Assembly (NCBI GenBank): GCA_018363915.1
Contig: JAGZMY010000012.1
Location: 1-54,631, forward strand
Direction: 5' to 3'
Length of the DNA stretch: 54,631 nucleotides
Origin: Anaerococcus vaginalis
GTDB taxonomy: Bacteria; Bacillota; Clostridia; Tissierellales; Peptoniphilaceae
The notes under the pieces were generated by a model. The model saw only the letters and a program-made list of their open reading frames with translations, had not been told where the DNA came from and did not search any database. Position 1 is the first letter of the stretch, and every line of letters starts with the position of its first letter. Made by a program: the position numbers and the translations under genes. This document shows positions 43,253 through 51,949 of the stretch, piece after piece.

Positions 43253-43720
43253 TTATATATTGTTTACTAGAAGTAGGGAAATTACAAATCCTAAGATTGC
43301 ATATAACTCAACCATTACTGCATAAACTATTCCTTGTACGAAATTATCTTCGTTTTTTGCAAGTATATTCATACCTGATACTGCTACTTTTGCTTGAGCT
43401 ATTGCTGAGAAATATCCTACTACTCCAATTGGAAGAGCTGCGAAGATATAATAAAGTCCTTGTTGGAAATTAAGATCTCCACCTAATTTTCCTAAAATCA
43501 TAAATCCTATTACGAATCCGTAAAGTCCTTGTGTACCTGGTAAAAGTTGTAGTACAAGTGCCTTACCAAATTTTTGTGGTTCTTCTACAGTTAAGCCCGC
43601 AGCTGCTTCTCCTGTCATTCCTGTTCCTTTGGCAGATCCCATTCCTGATAAGAATACTGCTATAGCAACAGCTACTGCTCCCATTATCTTTCCACCATTT
43701 TCAACTAAAAAATCAACCAT
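43253..43720 (-). CDS. ntpK: V-type ATP synthase proteolipid subunit K
   Basis: A 155-residue four-helix rotor subunit made of two related hairpins. Helix 2 has LQLLPGTQGLYGFVIGFMIL and helix 4 has MVELYAILGFVISLLLV with the ion-binding Glu. LQLLPGTQ, IAQAK and the Glu match the positions of the sodium ligands in E. hirae NtpK (Leu61, Thr64, Gln65, Gln110, Glu139), so sodium transport is likely; inferred by comparison from memory. Confidence 0.96.
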   Translation of the reverse strand: MVDFLVENGGKIMGAVAVAIAVFLSGMGSAKGTGMTGEAAAGLTVEEPQKFGKALVLQLLPGTQGLYGFVIGFMILGKLGGDLNFQQGLYYIFAALPIGVVGYFSAIAQAKVAVSGMNILAKNEDNFVQGIVYAVMVELYAILGFVISLLLVNNI

Positions 43721-45653
43721 TGTATCCTCCTGTGATTATATTTATAAATTTACTATTTTCTATCATTTGTCTAAATTTCTTGCCGCCACCTTCATAGAAC
43801 TTGTTAAACATTTCTACATAAACAAGTCTTAATGAGTGAACGTATGCTGATAGGGTTGATAGGAATAAGTTAAATAATTGGAAAATTACAAAAACTATAA
43901 TAGCTCCTATCTTTCCTAAAATTCCCGCTGGCCATAACATTCCTACAATCAAGTTTACTGAATAAGCTACAAATCCTCCTGAAAGAACAAGCGCCATAAG
44001 TCTTAAAAATGATACAAAATCTCCAATCCAAGAACTCATACCATATAAAGAATATAAACCTCCTGCAACTTTTCCTCCAACAGATTTATTTTCACGTCCT
44101 CCTGTAAGAACTATGCCTATCATGCCTATAATCATTATTATTTTTGCAACATTTTTTCCTGATCCATCAAGTAAATATAAGGCTATAGCTCCACCTACTG
44201 CCATATACCACAATAATACATCAAATATTGCACCTAGTGGATCGCCATCACGAATTAGCATATAGGCTTTTACGCCCAAAGCTGTAAATAATGATATGCC
44301 ACCGATTATAAGTGAAATAACCATTAGGGTGTTGAAATCTTTTTGTGTATCAATTAGACCTGGTAGTGGAATAATTCCTCCAAAAAATGAACCGAATATT
44401 AGTCCAAATACACATCCTGAAAGACCAACTCTTGTAAAAAGTCTTGCCATTTTGTCAGTTGACTCTGGCAAATCTTTGTATTTTCTAAGTAAAATTGTTC
44501 CAATAAAAAGTATTAATCCATATCCCAAATCTCCAAGCATAAAACCTGTAAATATTGTATAAAAAATCGAAACCAAAAGTGTTGGATCAACTTCGTTATA
44601 TTTTGGTAGTGAGTAGGTTTCTACTACTGATTCGTAAGGTTTTATAAGTTTGTTGTTATCAAGAATTACAGGAACATCTGGATCATCCTTGTCTGCTTGT
44701 TTTATATCAAGTACAAAATCTTCTCCCAAAACTTCCTTCAAATCTTTTTTTAACTTTTCGTTTAGATTGTGAGGAATATAGCCTTCAACGAAGTCTATTC
44801 TTTTTGTTTTGATGAAAAATTCGCTACTTGCTTCTTTTTTTCTTAAATTTTCTAGATAAGTTTGGTAAAGGTAAAAATCTGGCAAAAATATTTTCATTTG
44901 CTTAATTTTTTCTTCACTATCTTTAAGCTTTTTGTCTAAATTTTCAATTTCTTCTAGATTTAAAGCTATTTTTTCACTAACTTTCTTTTTGGTCTTAATA
45001 TTTGCTTTTGAAAAACCATGATCTCTTAGAAATTCTCTAAAATCTTTTGCTTCTTCAAGACTTGATATAGCTATTAGATAATTTAGGCTATCTTTTTTGG
45101 AAAGATCTACAACTAGGGCAGTTTTGAAATCTTTTTTGACTAAATCTTGGTCAAAATCTTTATAAAACTGATCTGCAATTGAGCCAATTTCTACGAAAAA
45201 TCTGTGTGAGTTTTCAATAGAATTTATATCCAAATCCAAAGCCTTAAAGCTTTCTAGTTCTTCATTTGCTGCTTTTAAATTTTTAATCTTATCTTGACTT
45301 TTATCCCTTATATCAATGTATTCTTTTAGTTGAGGATATATTTCATCAAACCTAAAATTTTCGCCTTCTTTATAGAGATTATCAAGACTCATGTCCTTTT
45401 TTGTTAGGGAAGATTTTTCTTCCTTATCCAAAAACTTCTCTATAGAATTTATTGCATATTCTAGCTTTGATCTTTTTTCATCAATTCTTGTAAGATTATC
45501 TTGGTTAGATACCTTTTTGAGGTAGTCTTCCTTTTCGTCGACCACAAGATCGTTAAAATGAACATAGTTAAACTTTTGTAAAATATCTAGAAGGCTTTTT
45601 CTATTATTTTCAAAAGAGAAAAGATTAAACTTATCCATTTTAACTATTGCCAT
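43713..45653 (-). CDS. ntpI: V-type ATP synthase subunit I (a subunit)
   Basis: A 646-residue stator. The N-terminal half (1-330) is soluble and coiled. The C-terminal half has seven or eight helices, with GFMLGDLGYGLILFIGTILL around residue 370 and the essential Arg in IGDFVSFLRLMALVLSGGFV around 550. It forms the ion half-channels against the K ring. It overlaps ntpK by eight bases. Confidence 0.95.
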   Translation of the reverse strand: MAIVKMDKFNLFSFENNRKSLLDILQKFNYVHFNDLVVDEKEDYLKKVSNQDNLTRIDEKRSKLEYAINSIEKFLDKEEKSSLTKKDMSLDNLYKEGENFRFDEIYPQLKEYIDIRDKSQDKIKNLKAANEELESFKALDLDINSIENSHRFFVEIGSIADQFYKDFDQDLVKKDFKTALVVDLSKKDSLNYLIAISSLEEAKDFREFLRDHGFSKANIKTKKKVSEKIALNLEEIENLDKKLKDSEEKIKQMKIFLPDFYLYQTYLENLRKKEASSEFFIKTKRIDFVEGYIPHNLNEKLKKDLKEVLGEDFVLDIKQADKDDPDVPVILDNNKLIKPYESVVETYSLPKYNEVDPTLLVSIFYTIFTGFMLGDLGYGLILFIGTILLRKYKDLPESTDKMARLFTRVGLSGCVFGLIFGSFFGGIIPLPGLIDTQKDFNTLMVISLIIGGISLFTALGVKAYMLIRDGDPLGAIFDVLLWYMAVGGAIALYLLDGSGKNVAKIIMIIGMIGIVLTGGRENKSVGGKVAGGLYSLYGMSSWIGDFVSFLRLMALVLSGGFVAYSVNLIVGMLWPAGILGKIGAIIVFVIFQLFNLFLSTLSAYVHSLRLVYVEMFNKFYEGGGKKFRQMIENSKFINIITGGYNG

Positions 45654-45963
45654 TATTTACAATCCTTTCTGTTAAAAGATTTAAAAGCCCTTCAATTTTT
45701 TCCTCATCTTGGTCTAAAATATCTTTGCTTTCATCTTTTGCCTTGTCAATAAGTGGAATCTTTTCTTCGCTTGCTTCTTTCTTTGCTTTTTCGATTAAAT
45801 CACTGGCATCTTTTTTTGCCTTTTCGATTTTTTCTTTGTAAGAATTGCTTGCTTCGATTTTTGATGATTCAATTATTTCCTTGGCTTTTATTTTGGCATC
45901 GTCTACAAGTTTGTCAGCTGCAATTTCTGCATCTTTAACTTGATTTATTACATCGCTTGCCAT
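45640..45963 (-). CDS. V-type ATP synthase subunit H/G (E. hirae NtpF-like peripheral stalk)
   Basis: A 107-residue, almost fully helical protein rich in Ala, Lys, Glu and Asp (AEIAADKLVDDAKIKAKEII and repeats of it), a right-handed coiled coil that pairs with subunit E. First gene of the operon, with AGGAGGTGA before the ATG. It overlaps ntpI by 14 bases. An extended -10 TGCTATAAT lies near 46000 on the minus strand. Confidence 0.88.
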   Translation of the reverse strand: MASDVINQVKDAEIAADKLVDDAKIKAKEIIESSKIEASNSYKEKIEKAKKDASDLIEKAKKEASEEKIPLIDKAKDESKDILDQDEEKIEGLLNLLTERIVNNGNS

Positions 45964-46177
45964 CCTTCACCTCCTACTATATATAGTTTAATTATAGCAT
46001 ATTGACCATATAGATGTATATTACCCATTTTAATCAATTTTTATAGAAAAATTCGAAAAGATTAAATAATTATTTTCAAATAATTTTTTAAATACATTCT
46101 TTTGAATTTAAAATTTTCTATAAAATTTTGCTTTGTTTTTTATTCTATTTTAAAAATTTATTTTTTTTATGTACTTT

Positions 46178-46227
46178 GTTGACAAAAATTTCTGATTTTA
46201 TATAATAAAATTGATAACAGTTATCAA
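46178..46227 (+). promoter_or_regulatory. Strong promoter with Fur-like box
   Basis: TTGACA (about 46179-46184), a 16-bp spacer and TATAAT are followed by TGATAACAGTTATCA (46212-46226), a perfect 7-1-7 inverted repeat close to the Fur consensus TGATAATNATTATCA and sitting at the expected start site. The rest of 45964-46170 shows only the V-ATPase promoter. Confidence 0.7.
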
Positions 46228-46245
46228 TAACTTTGAGGAGTTTTT

Positions 46246-46539
46246 ATGAAATCTTTTAATAAATCAAAAATTTTTAATAAAAAAATTTTCAATATAATAA
46301 AAAATAATAGAAAAGCTCTGTACTTTTCTTTGTTTGTTTTTACATATTTTTCTATGGCTTTTAATTATTTAATAATTAAGGATTTTGTTTTATCCAAAAT
46401 TTTGTGTATTTTTTTGGGGATTATGAGTTTATTTTTTTTAAATAAAACTTACATAATCCCCAAGAAATCTCAATTTATTTTAAAATCTATCCTTCTTATT
46501 TTTATAAGCTTGTCGTTTTTGGCTTTATTTTTGGTCTAG
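46246..46539 (+). CDS. Small membrane protein under a Fur-like box, hypothetical
   Basis: A 97-residue basic protein. The first 25 residues are rich in Lys and Asn, then three helices follow (ALYFSLFVFTYFSMAFNYLI; FVLSKILCIFLGIMSLFFL; FILKSILLIFISLSFLALFLV). No family is recognised. GAGGAG precedes the ATG. The promoter and operator suggest metal-repressed expression. Its last 15 bases overlap the end of convergent glpX. Confidence 0.65.
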   Translation: MKSFNKSKIFNKKIFNIIKNNRKALYFSLFVFTYFSMAFNYLIIKDFVLSKILCIFLGIMSLFFLNKTYIIPKKSQFILKSILLIFISLSFLALFLV

Positions 46540-47487
46540 TTTTTGATCTAGTTTGTGGACAGAGTCGATGTATCTAATTGTTCCTGATGGAAGTCTTAGA
46601 AGTAGTGATTGGGTTTTTGCCATATTATTTTTTGTGTAGGATACGCCTTTTAGAAAAGTTCCATCGGTTATTCCTGTTGCTGCAAATAATACGTCATCGC
46701 CTTTTACCAAATCGTCTATTGTGTAAACTTTGTCGAAATCTACTCCCATTTTTAGGCATCTTTTTACTTGTTTTGAATCTGATGGGGCAAATACTCCTTG
46801 GAAATCTCCTCCCAAACATTTTAGGGCTGCGGCTGCTATAACTCCTTCTGGTGCTCCGCCTATTCCCATTATCAAATCAATTTTTCCATCTGATAATTCT
46901 GTGGCTATGGCTGTTAATACATCGCCGTCTTCTACCATAGAAATTCTTGCACCAGCTTCTCTTATTTCTTCAACTAATTTTTCGTGTCTTGGTCTGTGCA
47001 AAACTGAAACTGTAATATCTGAAACTTTTTTGTTTAAAGCTTTTGCTACATTTTCTATATTTTCTTTTGTTGATTTTTTTATATCTATTACGCCTTTTGC
47101 CTTGCTTCCTGTGGCAATTTTATTCATATAAACATCTGGAGCATTTAGTAAGCAACCTTGTGGTGCAACTGCAATTACTGAGATTGAATTGCTAGTTCCA
47201 TTTGCAAGAGATGCTGTTCCATCTATTGGGTCTACAGCTATATCTACAACATCATCTTGGCTCATATCGCCAATTTCTTCACCTATATATAACATAGGAG
47301 CTTCGTCGATTTCTCCTTCTCCGATTACAACCCTGCCATTTATTCCCAAATAATTAAACATTGCTCTCATTTGGTCTACTGCAATATTGTCAGAATCGTT
47401 TTTCTTGCCCTTTCCTAAATATTTTCCGCTTGCAAGAGCTGCCGCCTCTGTTACTCTACATAAGTTGATACCTAAATCTCTATTCAT
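46525..47487 (-). CDS. glpX: Class II fructose-1,6-bisphosphatase GlpX
   Basis: A 320-residue gluconeogenic phosphatase. Metal-site motifs seen: GEGEIDEAPMLYIGEEIG near residue 57, VDPIDGTASLANGTSNSISV near 85, and GIGGAPEGVIAAAALKCLGG near 205. The start at 47487 has AAAGGAG; a start 16 codons earlier has none. The C-terminus ends in a duplicated LDQK, from a short tandem repeat in the DNA. It may work with LacD and Pgi when growth on amino sugars needs hexose phosphate synthesis. Confidence 0.95.
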   Translation of the reverse strand: MNRDLGINLCRVTEAAALASGKYLGKGKKNDSDNIAVDQMRAMFNYLGINGRVVIGEGEIDEAPMLYIGEEIGDMSQDDVVDIAVDPIDGTASLANGTSNSISVIAVAPQGCLLNAPDVYMNKIATGSKAKGVIDIKKSTKENIENVAKALNKKVSDITVSVLHRPRHEKLVEEIREAGARISMVEDGDVLTAIATELSDGKIDLIMGIGGAPEGVIAAAALKCLGGDFQGVFAPSDSKQVKRCLKMGVDFDKVYTIDDLVKGDDVLFAATGITDGTFLKGVSYTKNNMAKTQSLLLRLPSGTIRYIDSVHKLDQKLDQK

Positions 47488-47679
47488 TTTTTCTCCTTTA
47501 AATCCTCTTGTTAAAGTTAATAGGAAATAAACCATTTCCTACATTTTTATCATACCAAGAAGTGGAACTTTTTTAAAGACCTTTTTAAAATTTTCAATTT
47601 TTTGTAAAAATCTTTTTATTTGTTTAATTTTTAAGGATTTATGATATAATCAATAGGTAAAATAAAATTTGGAGATCTT

Positions 47680-48912
47680 ATGAAAAAATTTTTGATTGTT
47701 TTATTTATATTACTTTTTTCATCTTGCATAAATTTCGATGAAAGTATAAATAAATCTAATGACAGCACAATAAAAGAAAAAATATCAGCAAATAGCATTT
47801 CAAGCGAAAAAGAAAAAAAGAAAAGATTAGAATATAAGCACGAAAATATTGAAGGATTTCAAAGAGATAATTCCTTGTACGTTGAAAGAATGATGGGAGA
47901 TTATCCAAATGATATTTCCACTTCTTCCAATGAGCCTTATACAAAAGATGAGCTTAAAAATCTTGATTACGACAAAAATATTTTCTTGGAAGCTTTTAAT
48001 ATAAGGATACCAAACAGGTGCAAAGTTTATTCTAATACTTCTAATAAAAATACCTATGTGATTGATTTTCCAAAATCTGATGATTATGACATTTCAATTA
48101 ATATAAAAAAATTATTAGAAGAAGGAAAAAAATCAGAAGACGAAATAAAAAATGAGCTTTATAAAATTTCTGACAAAGAAACATATAATTCGGAAATTGA
48201 AAATGCAAATGTAGTTCAAAAACCTGTTGGACTTGAAAGCGACTATAAGAAAACTTATTATTCAATTGTTGAAGATAATCAATTTTCTTATACAAATATA
48301 TTTATGGCAACGCCTACAAATATTATTCAATTTCAAATTGTAGAAGATAAGGAAAAATCCCAAGCCTCTCCTTATATAATGGCAGATTTATTGTCGACAA
48401 CCTATCCTGAAAGCGAAGATTTCAATATGATTGCCAAATCATTCAAATCTTTTGACAAATATATAAATCTTTACGCAACAGAAAAAATTGATATGGGAGA
48501 TTTTTCTTTTAATATTCCTCAAGATATGAAAAATATCCAAGAAAGCGAAGCTTTGATTGTTTATGAAAATCAAGTTTCAGGAAAAACAATAAATCAAATT
48601 ATAATTTCAAAAATAAAAAAGGATAAGGCAATTGATTTGAAAAATTCTTTTGCCCAAAGTCAAGGCAGTCAAATCCCGCCAGCTTTTATAAGTCCAATGG
48701 GAGAAGTAAAAGAAGAAATGGTAAAAGAAAAATTGTTTTTAAAATCAAAAGTAAGAATTTATACCGAGCAATTTTCACTAGAAGGAGAAAAAATAGCCTT
48801 TGAAACCAAAGATTATTTTGTAAATATTATCCTTGCAGGTCCATTGAAAAATACAAATAAAACCCAACTTTTAAATGAAAATATTATAAATTCTTTGAAA
48901 TTTGACCAATAA
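47680..48912 (+). CDS. Hypothetical lipoprotein
   Basis: A 410-residue surface lipoprotein with lipobox LFSSC (Cys about residue 16) after a hydrophobic signal. A Lys/Ser-rich linker (residues 20-60) is followed by strand-rich regions: KVYSNTSNKNTYVIDFPKSD around 115, and a second similar block from MGDFSFNIPQDMKNIQ around 270. The two blocks each have an F-type domain look (stretch starting 'IPNRCKV' and 'NIPQDMK'), suggesting an internal duplication. No family is recognised. Single gene with its own terminator. Confidence 0.7.
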   Translation: MKKFLIVLFILLFSSCINFDESINKSNDSTIKEKISANSISSEKEKKKRLEYKHENIEGFQRDNSLYVERMMGDYPNDISTSSNEPYTKDELKNLDYDKNIFLEAFNIRIPNRCKVYSNTSNKNTYVIDFPKSDDYDISINIKKLLEEGKKSEDEIKNELYKISDKETYNSEIENANVVQKPVGLESDYKKTYYSIVEDNQFSYTNIFMATPTNIIQFQIVEDKEKSQASPYIMADLLSTTYPESEDFNMIAKSFKSFDKYINLYATEKIDMGDFSFNIPQDMKNIQESEALIVYENQVSGKTINQIIISKIKKDKAIDLKNSFAQSQGSQIPPAFISPMGEVKEEMVKEKLFLKSKVRIYTEQFSLEGEKIAFETKDYFVNIILAGPLKNTNKTQLLNENIINSLKFDQ

Positions 48913-48925
48913 ATTCTAAGGCAAG

Positions 48926-48951
48926 AGACAGGTGTAATTCCTGTCTTTTTT
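48926..48951 (+). terminator. Terminator of the lipoprotein gene
   Basis: The stem AGACAGG/CCTGTCT with a seven-base loop and a T-run. Its stem resembles the toxin-antitoxin terminator at 16827-16847, but no repeat or promoter copy accompanies it. Confidence 0.85.
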
Positions 48952-49040
48952 ACTTGTAGAAAAAATAAAAGATCTAATGTAAATAGAATAGGTCTAAAAA
49001 ATTTCTAGAAATGGCTTTATAACTATATAAATTCAATAAT

Positions 49041-49302
49041 GAGATCTCTCCACGCACTTCACTTCGTTCCGTTTGGTCGAGATGGGTAACTGGTGTTTTT
49101 ATCTAATAGCTAAAGTTTTATAATTTTTAAAATTCTAGAAGCTTTTAGAAAGTGGAGTCATTATAATTAAAATCTAAAATACTTCAGTAATAAAGCTAAT
49201 ACCAGCATTTCCCATCTCGAGCAAAGTCGAGAGATCTCTTTTATTTACTTTATTTTTTAATTTAGTAAAACTTTGAGAGCCCTCCACTGCGGTCGGGATG
49301 GG
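49041..49302. repeat. Cluster of CCCATCTCGA-family palindromic repeats
   Basis: Two facing copies, 49041-49087 (GAGATCTCTC to GGTCGAGATGGG) and 49211-49240 (CCCATCTCGA to GAGATCTCTT), bound a roughly 200-bp imperfect palindrome whose inner arms are also partly complementary (CTGGTG against ACCAG and beyond). A third degenerate copy (GAGCCCTCCACTGCGGTCGG to GATGGG) lies at 49276-49302. The whole 48952-49392 gap is this cluster; no gene is seen. Confidence 0.65.
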
Positions 49303-49392
49303 TTTTTTGTTTGCTTTGTTATTTTTTCAAAATTCTCCTTATAATTATTGATAAACTTTCTCATTTTCTGGTAGAATATTAGGGGAGTTTTT

Positions 49393-50169
49393 ATGAAAAA
49401 ATTTAACTTTAATTTTAAAAATCTTTCAATACTTATACTCATTTTGATTTTTTGGCAATTTGTTTATAAAATCGGATTTTTTTCGCCAATTTATTTGCCT
49501 GGGCCTTTTAAAGTTTTTGAAACTTTTTGTGCTATGCTTGTTGATGGTTCGATTTTTGCTAATCTTTTTGCAAGCCTTTTTAGAGTATTTGTTGGATATT
49601 TTTTGGCTTTTCTTGTAAGCTTTTTTTTGGCTTTGATTTTTTATTTAAAACCTAAAACCTACCCATATTTTTCAAATATTTTGAATTTTTTTAAGAGTAT
49701 TCCGCCTCTTGGTCTTGTTCCCCTCTTGATTTTGTGGCTTGGAATTGGAGAAATCAGCAAAATCGCCATAGTTTTTTTGGCGTCATTTTTTCCTATTTTT
49801 TTAAATATTCAAAAGGGTTTTATGGTAGCAGAGCCTGATTTAATTGAAATGGCCCGTGCTTTTTCTTATAACAATAAGGAAATTTTTAAAAAAATTATCC
49901 TGCCATCAAGTTTGAAAGATATTTTTGTTGGCGCAAGAATTGGTCTTGGCTATGCTTATAGGTCAATTATTGCAGCGGAAATGATAGCCGCATCAAAAGG
50001 TCTTGGTTATCTTATAAATTTTTCAAGGCTTATGTCTAGGACTGATAAAGTTCTTGTTGGGATTTTTCTAATAGGCTTTGTTGGAATGATTTCTGACAAA
50101 ATTTTTGTTAAATTTGCAAGCTTTTTTTTGAAGGGAGATCTTAAAAATGAATGGTATAAGTCTAATTGA
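49393..50169 (+). CDS. ABC transporter permease, SsuC/TauC family
   Basis: A 258-residue permease with six helices. The cytoplasmic EAA-type loop is visible around residues 155-175 (EMARAFSYNNKEIFKKIILP), and PPLGLVPLLILWLGIGEISK around 100 is typical of the nitrate/sulfonate/taurine group. A weak promoter (TTGATA, TAGAAT) lies about 30 bases ahead. First gene of a three-gene importer operon. Confidence 0.9.
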   Translation: MKKFNFNFKNLSILILILIFWQFVYKIGFFSPIYLPGPFKVFETFCAMLVDGSIFANLFASLFRVFVGYFLAFLVSFFLALIFYLKPKTYPYFSNILNFFKSIPPLGLVPLLILWLGIGEISKIAIVFLASFFPIFLNIQKGFMVAEPDLIEMARAFSYNNKEIFKKIILPSSLKDIFVGARIGLGYAYRSIIAAEMIAASKGLGYLINFSRLMSRTDKVLVGIFLIGFVGMISDKIFVKFASFFLKGDLKNEWYKSN

Positions 50170-50833
50170 CCTTTGTAAAACTTATAATATCGACGATAAA
50201 AATATAAAGGCTTTGGATAAAATAAATTTAACTTTAGATCCTCAAAAAAGAAATATCCTAATCGGCCCTTCTGGTTGTGGAAAATCAACTTTAATCAAGG
50301 CTATTGGCGGACTTTTGGAAATCGACTCTGGAAAAATCATTAAAAATGATATAAAAACTTCCATAGTTTTTCAAAATCCAAGGCTTTTGCCATGGCTAAA
50401 TGTCAAAGAAAATATTCTATTTTCAAATCAAAATGAAAATCTTTGCAAAAAGTGGATTAAAATAATTGGCCTTGAAGGCTTTGAAAACGCCTACCCTTCT
50501 CAGCTTTCTGGCGGTATGAAAGCAAGAGTTTCCCTTGCTCGCGCTCTTATTTTTCCAAATAATTTTATGCTTTTGGATGAGCCTTTTGCATCTGTTGATG
50601 AGATTAGCAAAGAAAGGCTTGAAAAAGAATTAATTTCTTATATGAAAATCAAAGATTCTGGATTTTTATTTGTAAGCCACGATCTTGAAGAAGCTCTCAA
50701 TTTAGGTCAAAGAATTATAGTAATGAAAAAGGGGAAAATAGTTTCTGATTTTAATCTTGAAGATAAAAAAATCTCCAAGGAAACTTTGAGAGAAAATTTT
50801 AAAAAAATAATAGGAGAAGAAAATGAAAAATAA
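50147..50833 (+). CDS. ABC transporter ATP-binding protein, SsuB/TauB family
   Basis: A 228-residue ATPase. Walker A LIGPSGCGKSTLIKAI, Q-loop VFQNPRLLPWLNVKENI, signature LSGGMKARVSLARALI, Walker B FMLLDEPFASVDE and switch HDLEEAL are all present. The NPRLLPWLNV stretch is characteristic of this group. It overlaps the permease gene by 23 bases and the binding-protein gene by 11. Confidence 0.94.
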   Translation: MNGISLIDLCKTYNIDDKNIKALDKINLTLDPQKRNILIGPSGCGKSTLIKAIGGLLEIDSGKIIKNDIKTSIVFQNPRLLPWLNVKENILFSNQNENLCKKWIKIIGLEGFENAYPSQLSGGMKARVSLARALIFPNNFMLLDEPFASVDEISKERLEKELISYMKIKDSGFLFVSHDLEEALNLGQRIIVMKKGKIVSDFNLEDKKISKETLRENFKKIIGEENEK

Positions 50834-51821
50834 ATTTTTAAAAATTTTATCAATTTTTGCCTTAGTTTTTGCAATTACATCATGCTCAAACAAAGACAAT
50901 GCATCAAACGAAAATATTTCAAATGCTAATATGTCAAATCCTTCATCAAATACCAAGGAAAAATTATCAATCGACGAATTAAATGTGACTTATGTAACAT
51001 CGCCTTTAAATGTTCCATCAATAATTGAAAAAAATAAGGAAATTTTCAAAAAACACCTACCAGGTGTAAAAATTAATTACAAGGAAATCACAAGCGGTGC
51101 AGACCAAACAGCTGCTCTTGCAAGCGGAGATGTTGATTTGCTTTATGGACTTGGCGGTTCTTCTGCAATTCTTGCAAAAGCAAATGGTCAAGATTTGAAA
51201 CTTTTAAATATGTATTCAAAAGCACCAAAGGCATTTTCACTTTTTGCCAAAGATGATTCAATAAAAAATCCATCAGATTTAAAGGGCAAAAAAATCGGAG
51301 GCCCTGCAGGAACAAACTTACACCAAGAACTTTTAGCATATTTAGAAAAAGAAAAAATGAGCGAAAAAGACGTAGAATTTTCAAATATGTCAATTCCAGA
51401 TGCAGCAGCTGCCCTTGATTCGGGAAATTTAGACGTAGCACTTTTGGGTGGCCCTGCAGCTTATAAGGCAAAGGAAGCAGGACTTTATGAAATTACAAAC
51501 GGAGAAGATTTAATAGATGCTATAATTTGCGTAGCAAGCTCAGAAAAATATGCCAAAGAACACAAAGATGTAATAAAGGCAATAAATGATGCCCAAAAAG
51601 AAATAGCAGAATTTATGGAAAAAAATAAAGACCAAACAAAAGAAATTGTAAAAAAAGAATTAGACCTTGACGATAAAGCCTACGATTATATGTATCCAAT
51701 GTATGATTTTTCAACAAAAATTACAGAAGATGATAAAAAAGGCTTTGAAAGAACCAAAAAATTCATGCTAGATAATAAAATGATAGAAAAAGATTTTGAT
51801 ATTAATCTTTTATTTAAATAA
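50823..51821 (+). CDS. ABC transporter substrate-binding lipoprotein, SsuA/TauA (NMT1) type
   Basis: A 332-residue lipoprotein; lipobox AITSC gives Cys21. The mature domain has the NMT1 pattern: LNVTYVTSPLNVPSIIEKNK, ASGDVDLLYGLGGSSAILAK, SDLKGKKIGGPAGTNLHQEL and SGNLDVALLGGPAAYKA. Ligands in this family include sulfonates, nitrate, taurine and thiamine precursors. No riboswitch precedes the operon and no catabolic gene adjoins, so the substrate stays open. Confidence 0.9.
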   Translation: MKNKFLKILSIFALVFAITSCSNKDNASNENISNANMSNPSSNTKEKLSIDELNVTYVTSPLNVPSIIEKNKEIFKKHLPGVKINYKEITSGADQTAALASGDVDLLYGLGGSSAILAKANGQDLKLLNMYSKAPKAFSLFAKDDSIKNPSDLKGKKIGGPAGTNLHQELLAYLEKEKMSEKDVEFSNMSIPDAAAALDSGNLDVALLGGPAAYKAKEAGLYEITNGEDLIDAIICVASSEKYAKEHKDVIKAINDAQKEIAEFMEKNKDQTKEIVKKELDLDDKAYDYMYPMYDFSTKITEDDKKGFERTKKFMLDNKMIEKDFDINLLFK

Positions 51822-51838
51822 AATTTTAAGACCTATAA

Positions 51839-51869
51839 ACCATCTCGAAAAAATCGGGATGGTTTTTTT
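51839..51869 (+). terminator. Terminator of the importer operon
   Basis: The stem ACCATCTCGA/TCGGGATGGT (51839-51848 with 51854-51863, one G-U-type mismatch) followed by seven T. The arm sequence is the same CCATCTCGA core found in the dispersed palindromic repeats. Confidence 0.88.
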
Positions 51870-51949
51870 ATAAAAAAATTAAAGATATAATTTAAAGTAA
51901 GGATAGATTTGCTCAACTTTACACGAATATATAGGCAAAGGAGGAAATA

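Noticed and set aside
48926..48951. Third copy of the toxin-antitoxin terminator
   Set aside because: Only the GACAGG/CCTGTC stem is shared; the repeat, promoter and toxin parts are missing, so it is an ordinary terminator.
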